Positions 54,473 through 62,208 of a DNA stretch of 64,000 bases are shown piece after piece. The DNA comes from Candidatus Accumulibacter similis (GTDB lineage: Bacteria; Pseudomonadota; Gammaproteobacteria; Burkholderiales; Rhodocyclaceae). The position numbers were made by a program, and so were the translations under genes. The notes beneath the pieces were generated by a model, which saw only the letters and a program-made list of their open reading frames with translations, made no database searches and was not told the origin of the DNA. Numbering within the stretch: position 1 is the stretch's first letter; every line of letters starts with the position of its first letter. The DNA lies in the NCBI GenBank assembly GCA_013347225.1, contig CP054595.1, positions 3,964,415 to 4,028,414 of the forward strand, given 5' to 3'.

Positions 54473-55531
54473 ATGAGTGAACTGCAACCCACCAACGAAG
54501 AAACCGTGACGGGCACAGCGAGTCCGGCGGCGAGCGTGAGCGTCGGCGAAGCGCCGGCGGCGCCGGCAGCAGTGGCTGTGCCGGCCAAGGCCGCGAGCAA
54601 GGCTTCGACACGAGCTGCCAAGGCTGCGGAGCAACAGACAGAGGCCAAGCCGGCGAAGGCGAAGGCCCAGAAGGTCGCCAAGGCGAAAGGCACCGCTGCA
54701 GCCGCCACGACGACGCCCGCCATCGGCCTGGGAGAGGTCGCACCCGTGCGCAAGCCGAAGATGGACACCAAGAACTACGAAAAGGCACTCTCCAAGCTGC
54801 AGATCGAGCTCGTCAAGCTCCAGGAGTGGATCAAGTTCAAGAAGCTCAAGGTGGTCGTCATCTTCGAGGGCCGCGATGCCGCCGGCAAGGGGGGCTGCAT
54901 CAAGCGCATCACCGAGAGCCTCAGCCCGCGCGTCACGCGCGTAGCTGCTCTGCCGGCGCCGACCGACCGCGAGTCGACTCAATGGTATTTCCAGCGTTAC
55001 GTGCAGCACCTTCCGGCCGGCGGCGAAATGGTCCTCTTCGACCGCAGCTGGTACAACCGGGCCGGTGTCGAGCGCGTGATGGGCTTCTGCACTGAAGAGG
55101 AGTACCGCGAGTTCCTCCGCACCTGCCCGGAATTCGAGAGAATGCTGGTGCGCAGCGGCATCATCCTGATCAAGTACTGGTTCTCGGTCAGCAACGAGGA
55201 GCAGGAGCGCCGCTTCCAGAAGCGCATCTTCCATCCCGAAAAGCACTGGAAGCTGAGCCCGATGGACCTGCAGTCGCGCGCCCGCTGGGTCGAGTACTCG
55301 AAGGCGAAGGATGCGATGTTTGCGCACACCGACATCAAGCAGGCGCCGTGGTACGTGGTCAACGGTGACGACAAGATGCGCGCCCGCCTGAACGTCATCA
55401 CGCATCTGTTGAACATGATCGATTACGAGGACCTGACGCCCCAGCCGATCGTCCTGCCGCCACGCCAGGAAGAGGGTGGCTACGTGCGCCCGCCGATCTC
55501 CGACCAGACCTTCATTCCCGAAATCTACTGA
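54473..55531 (+). CDS. ppk2: polyphosphate kinase 2 with Ala/Lys-rich N-terminal tail
   Basis: A 352-residue PPK2. Walker A is in GRDAAGKGGCIKRI near residue 135, and the lid/Walker B blocks are FDRSWYNRAGVERVMGF and RRFQKRIFHPEKHWKLSP. Its single-domain architecture suggests a class I enzyme that makes NTP from NDP and polyphosphate, or the reverse. Residues 1 to about 92 are a disordered Ala/Lys/Thr-rich tail resembling histone-H1-like repeats, absent from typical PPK2. ATG 54473 is chosen over 54458 because GGAGGAGGTG (54460-54469) serves it. A clear terminator follows. Confidence 0.93.
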   Translation: MSELQPTNEETVTGTASPAASVSVGEAPAAPAAVAVPAKAASKASTRAAKAAEQQTEAKPAKAKAQKVAKAKGTAAAATTTPAIGLGEVAPVRKPKMDTKNYEKALSKLQIELVKLQEWIKFKKLKVVVIFEGRDAAGKGGCIKRITESLSPRVTRVAALPAPTDRESTQWYFQRYVQHLPAGGEMVLFDRSWYNRAGVERVMGFCTEEEYREFLRTCPEFERMLVRSGIILIKYWFSVSNEEQERRFQKRIFHPEKHWKLSPMDLQSRARWVEYSKAKDAMFAHTDIKQAPWYVVNGDDKMRARLNVITHLLNMIDYEDLTPQPIVLPPRQEEGGYVRPPISDQTFIPEIY

Positions 55532-55577
55532 GGGAGGCCGTGCAACGGCGTGCATCGCGCCGCCAGGTCCAAGAACA

Positions 55578-55599
55578 AACCCCGCCGAAGCGGGGTTTT
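55578..55599 (+). terminator. Rho-independent terminator of ppk2
   Basis: CCCCGC, tetraloop CGAA, GCGGGG, then TTTT, extended by an AA/TT pair at the base of the stem, 46 bases after the ppk2 stop codon. The downstream gene is convergent. Confidence 0.85.
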
Positions 55600-55658
55600 C
55601 CTTGCCTTTGCTGCGCAACACGCGGCATCCGGAGGTGCCGCTGCCCCGCTCGACTGCG

Positions 55659-56105
55659 CTACTTGTAATAACCGACAGCGCACACCTGATCACCGATGCG
55701 GGTGACGTAAGCGACCTTGACCACCGGATCGGTCTGACCCGGACGCGGCCACATGTAGGTCACCTCGCCGATCGTCCCCTCCTTGGCGGCAGCGTACACC
55801 TCCTCGCCGAGCGGTTTGCCGGCCTTGTCCTTGAGCGCCTTCAGGCTCTGGCCGACGAGCGTCGGATGCGCCGTGAAGTTGCCATCGGGACCGCCGCAGT
55901 AGGGGTACAGATCACGATCCTTGAAGCCACCCTCACCCTTGGTGAACATCACCAGCGCCTTCGCCTTGTCGGCCTTGACGGCAGCGGCGGCCTTCTCGAG
56001 CATGGCTTTCGCCTCGGCGGGCGTTCCGTACTCTGCCGCCAGGGCATTGCCGGCTAAACCCAGAAATGCGGCGGCAGAAAGCATGGCCAGTTTCTTGCGT
56101 AGCAT
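55659..56105 (-). CDS. secreted single-Cache-like domain protein
   Basis: A 148-residue protein with a Sec signal peptide (KKLAMLSAAAFLGLAGNALA, cleavage near AA-EY). The mature part has the pattern of a stand-alone Cache domain: a helix (AEAKAMLEKAAAAVKADKAK), GEGGFKDRDLYPYC, DGNFTAHPTLVGQSLKALKD, and the closing strand (VVKVAYVTRIGDQVCAVGYY). Such proteins occur near chemoreceptors or cytochromes, but the ligand is unknown. Two Cys residues could form a disulfide. ATG 56105 follows GGAGGG; an in-frame extension to 56147 is unlikely. Confidence 0.8.
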   Translation of the reverse strand: MLRKKLAMLSAAAFLGLAGNALAAEYGTPAEAKAMLEKAAAAVKADKAKALVMFTKGEGGFKDRDLYPYCGGPDGNFTAHPTLVGQSLKALKDKAGKPLGEEVYAAAKEGTIGEVTYMWPRPGQTDPVVKVAYVTRIGDQVCAVGYYK

Positions 56106-56285
56106 CGTAACCCTCCTTGTCAGGTTGTCACGCGGCGCCCCGGCCAACAGCCTGTGCGAGTACCGCGTGCGAGAGGCAAATCCCCCCGCGCGGCATGGTA
56201 GCCGAAAAATGCTGTGCAGGGGCGACCGGCATCGATCGCGCCGCCGGGCGGCCGTGGCCCGACCGGCTCCGTCGACGCCCCTGCG

Positions 56286-57044
56286 TCACCCCGCGCCCTG
56301 GTCTTCCGGCTTGCCGGCGCGCCGCGCATGCCGCGCGCGCCAAGCCATCGCCATCTCGAAAGCGGCTTGCGTGAAGCTCAGGATCTCGGCGAACTCCTCG
56401 TCGCTCAGCGCGCGCGCCTCATCATTGCTGCGATAGACATTGACGAACTGATGTTCGCGCACGGTCTGCAGCACCAGCCTGCCGACGCCCAGAGCCTCGA
56501 GGGTCTGCCACAGCTCGGGGTTCGACGCCCGCGTGAAGCGCATGACGAAACCGACCGGATCGTTGCGGCCAAAGACCGCCGCCAGGCGCAGGATCAGTTC
56601 GAAGGACAGGGCCAGGCGCCCGTTCTCGATCGCCTCGATCAGGGTCGGATCCTTGAGGTCGATCGCCTGGCCAACTTCGGCGATCGTCAGCCCGGCCGTC
56701 TCGCGCACGGCACGCAATGCGGCACCGGTCTTCGCCCACGCCGCCGTATCGCCGACGCCGGGCAGAACGGCGCGCACCACCTCGCTCGCGGCGTCGATCG
56801 GGTGCCCCTCCTGCAGCGCCCGGCCGACCTTGCCGGCAGTCTGCAGCGCCCGCCCGGCGACCACCGTCGCCGAACTGAGGTCGAGGAACCTGCCGGCCAT
56901 CGCCCGCACCTGGTCGACGATTCCCGGTTCGCTCGCGGGCGGGTTGGCAGGTGCCGCCTCCGCCGGCACCGTCTTCCTGCTTTTGCTCCGGCTGCCGCCG
57001 GCTGCTGGCTTGCGCCTTCCTGATGATGAGGGCGGGGTACTCAT
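56286..57044 (-). CDS. helix-turn-helix (XRE-like) domain protein
   Basis: A 252-residue protein. Residues 1-45 are Ser/Lys/Pro-rich and disordered; about 48-115 are helical (MAGRFLDLSSATVVAGRALQ); 115-170 contain an XRE-type HTH (LRAVRETAGLTIAEVGQAID, then PTLIEAIENGRLALS). The C-terminal 80 residues are helical, with an acidic DDEFAEI-like stretch, and unfamiliar. RBS AGGAGAGG precedes ATG 57044. It lies 110 bases downstream of the HlyD/SecA-like genes on the same strand and could be their last cistron or a regulator; neither is shown by the sequence. Confidence 0.65.
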   Translation of the reverse strand: MSTPPSSSGRRKPAAGGSRSKSRKTVPAEAAPANPPASEPGIVDQVRAMAGRFLDLSSATVVAGRALQTAGKVGRALQEGHPIDAASEVVRAVLPGVGDTAAWAKTGAALRAVRETAGLTIAEVGQAIDLKDPTLIEAIENGRLALSFELILRLAAVFGRNDPVGFVMRFTRASNPELWQTLEALGVGRLVLQTVREHQFVNVYRSNDEARALSDEEFAEILSFTQAAFEMAMAWRARHARRAGKPEDQGAG

Positions 57045-57154
57045 GGTGATCCTCTCCTGAGGGGGGCTGGAAGCAGTGCCGGCATCTGGCACATCGACAA
57101 CCGCTACAGTACAGGCGGCGAGGCAGCAGGGGCAAGCGACAGCGCTGCGGCAAG

Positions 57155-58048
57155 CTAGAACGCCCTCGGCGGAGCCGCCGCCGGCTGGCGCGCCACGCCC
57201 GCGGCACCAGTCGCAGCACCCGCCGGGCTGCCACCGACGCCGGCGATGCTCGCCTTGCACTTGATCCCCGCCGGCAGTTTCAATCCCGGGTTGGCCATTT
57301 CGAGGCGGACGCCGAAGGTGCCGCTGGCGGCATCGTGGACGCGGTCGATGACCTTCACCTTCGCGACATGGCGGCCGCCGACCGGCGGCTCGGGCAATAC
57401 CTCGACGTTCTGCTCGAGCGCCAGCTTGCCGAAGGCCTCGATCGGCATCAGCACCTCGACGAACAGCGTGCCGATGTCGGCCAGGCGCAGGATCGGCTTG
57501 CGCAGGTCGCGGTTGTCGGCCAGTTCGCCGGCGCTCAGCAGACGATCGACGACGACGCCGTCGACCGGGCTCCTGATTGTCCGCAGGCGCAACAGCTCGG
57601 ACAGGCGGCGGTACTCGATCTCGGCCAGCCGGCGATCGTCGCGCGCCTCGACCAGCTCGGACTCGGCCAGCCGCTTCTCGGTCAGCGCCTCGTCGCGGTC
57701 GTGCAGCGAAATGAACGACTGGCCGGCGAGCTTCTCGCGCCGGTTGTACTTGGCGGTCGCGAACTCGACCCGGCTCTCGCCGGTCCGCACGCGCCCCTGC
57801 ATCGTCGAGCGGTAACGCGCCGCCTCGGTCGACGCCCGTTCGGCGCCCGAATCGAGCGTCACCAGCACCTGCCCGGCCTTCACCATGTCGCCGCGGTCGA
57901 CCCAGATCTTCTCGATCAGCCCCTCGCTCGCCGCCCGCACCTCGACCGTCCGGCTCGGCTCGATGATGCAGTCGAATTCGCCGGTCAGCGCCGGCCCGCC
58001 CAGCAACGCCAGCAGCACGCCGCCGCCGGTCCGCATCGCCCCGTTCAT
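57155..58048 (-). CDS. small HlyD-family periplasmic adaptor
   Basis: A 297-residue membrane-fusion-type protein. A short signal sequence (MRTGGGVLLALLGGPALTGE) precedes a lipoyl/barrel-sandwich half (VRAASEGLIEKIWVDRGDMV, KAGQVLVTLDS), a helical hairpin (about 70-150), the returning lipoyl half (LRTIRSPVDGVVVDRLLSAG) and a beta-barrel region (GTLFVEVLMPIEAFGKLALE). The tail is Ala/Pro/Gly-rich. It lies 3 bases after the SecA-like stop, with RBS GGGAG. Adaptors of this type normally dock on ABC or RND pumps, none of which is visible. Confidence 0.85.
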   Translation of the reverse strand: MNGAMRTGGGVLLALLGGPALTGEFDCIIEPSRTVEVRAASEGLIEKIWVDRGDMVKAGQVLVTLDSGAERASTEAARYRSTMQGRVRTGESRVEFATAKYNRREKLAGQSFISLHDRDEALTEKRLAESELVEARDDRRLAEIEYRRLSELLRLRTIRSPVDGVVVDRLLSAGELADNRDLRKPILRLADIGTLFVEVLMPIEAFGKLALEQNVEVLPEPPVGGRHVAKVKVIDRVHDAASGTFGVRLEMANPGLKLPAGIKCKASIAGVGGSPAGAATGAAGVARQPAAAPPRAF

Positions 58049-58051
58049 CGT

Positions 58052-60061
58052 CTACTCCCCTCTTCCGGCAAAGGCCAGAGACTTCTCGACCCGCTGCTCC
58101 TGTTCCATCGTCTGCCGCCGGATGCGCGCATTCTGCCGCTCGGCAGCACCCTGCGCCAGCCACCGCAGCAGCCGCCCGAGCAGCGGCGGCAGCAGGCCAT
58201 CGGCCGCCTCGCGCGCCCGCAGCCAGCCGAGCCACGGTCCGGCATGGGCGACGAAGAGCTCGTCGTCGAGCGCGACGATCGCCTCGCAGGAGCCCGGGTC
58301 GCCCTGCCGCCCGGCGCGACCGAAGAGCTGCCGGTCGATGCGCGCGGCGTCATGGAACTCCGACAGGATGACGTGCAGCCCGCCGGCCGCGCGCACGGCA
58401 TCGCTGAGGACGATGTCGGTGCCCCGCCCCGCCATGTTGGTCGCCACCGTGATCCGCCCGGGCGTTCCCGCCTGCTTGATGATCTCGGCCTCGTGCGCAT
58501 CCTGGCGCGCATTGAGCACCTCGTGCGGCAGCCCGGCCGCCAGCAGCCGCTGACTGGCGACCTCGGAGGCCGCCACCGAACGCGTGCCGATCAGCACCGC
58601 CCGCCCGCCGGCGCGCATCTCGCCGGCGCGTTCGACGACCGCGGCCCAGCGCCGCTCGCTGTCGCGATACACGCGCTCTCCGAGATCGCGGCGGATCATC
58701 GGCTCGTTGGTCGGGATGGCGACGACGTCGAGCGCATACACCGAACGCATTTCCGGCGCCACCTCGGTGGCGGTGCCGGTCATCCCGGCGAGACAGAGGT
58801 AGCGGCGGAAGAAGCGCTGGTAGGTGATGCGCGAGATGGTGTCGCGCCGTTTCGAGAGGTCGATTCCCTCCTTGACCTCGAGCATCTGGTGCAGGCCACG
58901 CTCCCATGAGCGGTCGGGCAGCACGCGCCCGGTGTATTCATCGACGATCTGCAGCTTGCCGTCGACGACCAGGTAGTGCCGGTCGAGCTGGAACAGTTGC
59001 AGCGCCGACAGCGCCTGCTCGACGAGTTCCTCGCGCGCGCGTGCGATTCCCCACAGGCCGGGCAGGCCGCGGGCGAACTCGCCGACGGCGCCGCGTCCGG
59101 CGTCGGTCAGTTCGATGCTGCGCTCGTGGCGTCGCAGCCGGTAGTGCTCCTTCGCCGCCAGGCCGGCGGCCAGCGCCAGCGCCTGCTCATAGAGTGCCCG
59201 CCCCTGCGGGTCTTCGGTGTCGCTGGAGATGATCAACGGCGTGCGCGCCTCGTCGATCAGCACGCTGTCGGCTTCGTCGACGATGGCGTAGAAGAGTCCG
59301 CGCAGCAGCGCCGGTGCGGCGGCGCGCTGCGGCGTGCCGGCCAGCCAGCCGTCGACGAGGGCGCGGTGGGCGCTGCGGCTGCGCTTCTGGCTGATGCGGT
59401 CGCGCAGGTAATCGAAGACCAGGTCCTTGTTGACGCAATAGCCGACTTCACAGGCGTAGGCGGCGACGCGCTCGTCGCGCTCCTGGCCGGGGACGACGAG
59501 GCCGACGCGCAACCCGAAGAAGGCGTAGACCGGCGCCAGCAGTTCGGCATCGCGCCGCGCCAGGTAGTCGTTGACGGTGATCACATGCACCGGCGCGCCG
59601 GCGAGGGCGACGGTCACCGCCGGCAGCACGGCGGTCAGCGTCTTGCCCTCGCCGGTCTGCATCTCGGCCAGCCTGCCGTGCAGGAGCGCGTGCCCGCCGA
59701 GAAGCTGTACCGGGTAGTGACGCAGGCCGAGCAGCCGCGTGCACACCTCGCGGACGAGCGCGAAACACTCGACGACCGGCGCCGCGGCGAGCCCATCGCT
59801 CGCCAGCTGCAGGCGGACGGCTGCGGCGCGGCGGCCAAGTTCGCTCTCGTCGAGCCCGGCGAGCACATCGGCCAGCGCTTCGACCTCTGCCACGAAGCGC
59901 CGCCCGCGCTGCCGGCGCAGCGGCGCGCCGCGCTTTGCCCAGCGCCCGCCGAGGCGACCGAGCAGGCGGTCGAAGCGACTGTCGCGCAGGTCGCCGCGCT
60001 CGGGGTAGAGTCCGGGCGCAAAGGCATGCACCTGCCAGCCGGCGAGCAGCGCCCTAGACAT
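58052..60061 (-). CDS. short SecA-like motor ATPase (NBD1-PPXD-NBD2 only)
   Basis: A 669-residue protein; housekeeping SecA is about 900. NBD1 has Walker A in LAEMQTGEGKTL (GEGKT 137-141) and Walker B in VDEADSVLIDEARTPLIIS (261-279). A PPXD-like crosslinking region occupies about 285-400, shorter than in SecA. NBD2 has MAGRGTDIVL (543-552) and RIDRQLFGRAGRQGD (574-588). It ends about 80 residues after NBD2, so the helical scaffold, helical wing and Zn-binding C-tail are absent. An extra stretch of about 25 residues lies before the DEAD motif (227-254). ATG 60061 overlaps the M50 gene by 8 bases. It is not the housekeeping secA. Confidence 0.85.
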   Translation of the reverse strand: MSRALLAGWQVHAFAPGLYPERGDLRDSRFDRLLGRLGGRWAKRGAPLRRQRGRRFVAEVEALADVLAGLDESELGRRAAAVRLQLASDGLAAAPVVECFALVREVCTRLLGLRHYPVQLLGGHALLHGRLAEMQTGEGKTLTAVLPAVTVALAGAPVHVITVNDYLARRDAELLAPVYAFFGLRVGLVVPGQERDERVAAYACEVGYCVNKDLVFDYLRDRISQKRSRSAHRALVDGWLAGTPQRAAAPALLRGLFYAIVDEADSVLIDEARTPLIISSDTEDPQGRALYEQALALAAGLAAKEHYRLRRHERSIELTDAGRGAVGEFARGLPGLWGIARAREELVEQALSALQLFQLDRHYLVVDGKLQIVDEYTGRVLPDRSWERGLHQMLEVKEGIDLSKRRDTISRITYQRFFRRYLCLAGMTGTATEVAPEMRSVYALDVVAIPTNEPMIRRDLGERVYRDSERRWAAVVERAGEMRAGGRAVLIGTRSVAASEVASQRLLAAGLPHEVLNARQDAHEAEIIKQAGTPGRITVATNMAGRGTDIVLSDAVRAAGGLHVILSEFHDAARIDRQLFGRAGRQGDPGSCEAIVALDDELFVAHAGPWLGWLRAREAADGLLPPLLGRLLRWLAQGAAERQNARIRRQTMEQEQRVEKSLAFAGRGE

Positions 60062-62201
60062 CGAAGCGGGCGAGGAAGAGTTGCCGCAGCCGGCGTCCCC
60101 ACTGCGTTGCGAGCGGCTCGGCGTGGTGGTGGAAGCGGACGAAGACGCGCGTGCCGATCTCCGGGCTGCCGACCTCCGGCGGCAGTTCGAGGTCGAACTG
60201 GAACAGCCGCTGCAGCGTCCTGAGACCCTCCGGGTCACGCGGGTCGGTGGCGTGCGGGCCGCCGCCGGCGAGCGCCAGCGCCTTGCCCGGCAACCGCTCG
60301 TGGCCGCCGGGAACTTCGCGCAGCAGGTGTGCGGCGTAGGTCCGGTCGAGGCGGTCGGCGAGCTTGACCTCGACCTGGGTGCGCCGTTCGCGGACGAGCG
60401 CGATGTCGTCCTGGCCGACGACGACGCGCACGAGTCGCGGCGGGCCGCTGTCGATGTAGCCGAGGAGCTCTCCCTGGCGGACGTAGCGCCCCGGCAGATC
60501 CGCGGCGCGCGCCAGCTTCAGTCGCCCCGGCAGGCCGGCGACGACGAGCAGGGCGTCGAGTTTCTCCTCGGCACGCGCCAGCGTCACCCGCTCGCGCTGC
60601 AGGTCTTCCTGGATCGCCGCCGCCTGCGCGCGGTCGTCGAACATCAGCGCCGCGTACTGCACCGCGTACTGGCGGACGCGCGCGCGGCTCTCGTCGGCCT
60701 GCGCGGCGAGCGCCGGGTCGCGCATCGCCAGCAGCACCTCGCCGCTGGTGAGGATCGCCTCGGGGCTGGCGAAGAGATGCTCGACGAAGCCGTTGGCGGC
60801 GGCGCGCACTTCGGCGTTCTCGGGCACCCAGACGACGCCTTCGGCATGGGTGCGCAGCGGCAGCGGCACGGCGAAGACGAAGAGCACGAGCAGTGCCAGG
60901 CCGCCGAAGGTGACGATGCGGGCACGGCTGCGCGTGTGCTGCAGTTCCGGGCTCGACACGACGTACGACAGCCCCTTGGCGAGCGGCCGCAGGAACATCG
61001 TGATCGCCGCCCAGATCGCCAGGACGACGCCGATGAAGAAGAATTCGCCGGCGATGAAGAGGATGATGGCGATCATCACCAGCGTGCGGTAGACGAACGA
61101 GGCGGCACCGTAGAAGAGGAACCAGCGGCGCTCGCCGGGGCTTGCCAGCGGCGGTTCGAGGTGCGTGACGCCGAGGAGGTATCGCTTGGCGAGCCACTGC
61201 CAGTACTGGTTCGAGCGGTTGCCGAGGTTGGGAATCTCGATCAGGTCGGCGAGGACGTAGTAGCCGTCGTAGCGCAGCAGCGGGTTGCCGTTGAAGAGCA
61301 GCGTCGAGGCGCCGGCGACGACGACGACGTTGAAGGCGATCGAGCGCAGCAGGCCGGGTTCGACGGCGACCCAGAGGAGCATCGCGATGCCGGCGATGAA
61401 GAGTTCGACGAGGATGCCGGCGGCGCCGACCAGCGCGCGCCGCCACTTGCTGCGGAAGGCGCCGGCGGCGCTGGCCTCGACGTAGGGGATCGGCGCCAGC
61501 ACCAGCAGCATGATGCCCATCTCGTGCACTTCGCCGCCGCCGGCCTTGACTGCGTAGCCATGCCCGAGTTCGTGCAGGCCCTTGAGGAGCGGGTAGATCA
61601 GCCAGAGCAGCAGCAGGTTGTCGGTGGCCAGCAGCTGGTCGCTGAGGTTGGCGGTCAGTTCGGACCAATGGACGCCGGCGAGGACGGCCGCCGGCAGGAC
61701 GACGAGGAGCCAGAGGGCGACGCCGGGACGGCCGGCGAGCGGCTGCAGCAGCGGCCAGCTGCGCGCCAGGAAGGCGTCGGGATCCCACAGCGGGATGCGG
61801 ATCGACATCGGGTTGATGACGCTCTGCAGGAGTTTCTGGCGTTTCTGCTGGCGGCCGCGTTCGCCGAGTTCGTCGATGTCGGGCGGCAGGTCGGCCTGCA
61901 GCAGGTCGCCGGCGTGCAGTTGCGCGAGCAGGCGGATCACTTCGTCCTGCGTCGGTGCGTCGGCGCCGGCTTCGGCGGCGACCTGGTGCCAGATGGCGTC
62001 GATCGTCCGCTCGCCGTCGAGCAGGCGGACGACGCGATGGGCGCCGGGGCTGAAGCGGTGCAGCTTGCCGGCGGCGCTGTCGTGCAGGACGTACCACAAC
62101 TGGCCGCGGAAGCGCTGCCGCTGGATGCGGGCGTGCGCGCGCAGCGCCGGCCGCAGGGCGGCGACGCGGTACCACGAGGCGCTGAGGAAGGGGCCCGCCA
62201 T
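60054..62201 (-). CDS. M50-type membrane metalloprotease fused to HlyD, with PqqD-like N-terminus
   Basis: A 715-residue membrane protein. Residues about 30-105 match the PqqD pattern (LWYVLHDSAAGKLHRFSPGA, LLDGERTIDAIWHQV). Hydrophobic segments from 158 include the zinc motif HELGH (210-214) and the second site-2-protease motif NPLLRYDG (306-313), giving two His, Glu and Asp. More helices follow to about 445, then a lipoyl/barrel-sandwich region (VRAANGFVEHLF-like pattern at 465-475, GRYVRQGELLGYIDS) and a HlyD-like tail. The architecture resembles proteins annotated as 'peptide zinc metalloprotease'. It is 7 bases downstream of the GAF-HlyD gene and overlaps secA-like by 8. Confidence 0.85.
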   Translation of the reverse strand: MAGPFLSASWYRVAALRPALRAHARIQRQRFRGQLWYVLHDSAAGKLHRFSPGAHRVVRLLDGERTIDAIWHQVAAEAGADAPTQDEVIRLLAQLHAGDLLQADLPPDIDELGERGRQQKRQKLLQSVINPMSIRIPLWDPDAFLARSWPLLQPLAGRPGVALWLLVVLPAAVLAGVHWSELTANLSDQLLATDNLLLLWLIYPLLKGLHELGHGYAVKAGGGEVHEMGIMLLVLAPIPYVEASAAGAFRSKWRRALVGAAGILVELFIAGIAMLLWVAVEPGLLRSIAFNVVVVAGASTLLFNGNPLLRYDGYYVLADLIEIPNLGNRSNQYWQWLAKRYLLGVTHLEPPLASPGERRWFLFYGAASFVYRTLVMIAIILFIAGEFFFIGVVLAIWAAITMFLRPLAKGLSYVVSSPELQHTRSRARIVTFGGLALLVLFVFAVPLPLRTHAEGVVWVPENAEVRAAANGFVEHLFASPEAILTSGEVLLAMRDPALAAQADESRARVRQYAVQYAALMFDDRAQAAAIQEDLQRERVTLARAEEKLDALLVVAGLPGRLKLARAADLPGRYVRQGELLGYIDSGPPRLVRVVVGQDDIALVRERRTQVEVKLADRLDRTYAAHLLREVPGGHERLPGKALALAGGGPHATDPRDPEGLRTLQRLFQFDLELPPEVGSPEIGTRVFVRFHHHAEPLATQWGRRLRQLFLARFDV

Positions 62202-62208
62202 GCCGCGC

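Noticed and set aside
58052-60061. SecA-like gene as the housekeeping secA
   Set aside because: The protein lacks the scaffold, wing and C-terminal domains, and its neighbours are not those of housekeeping secA.
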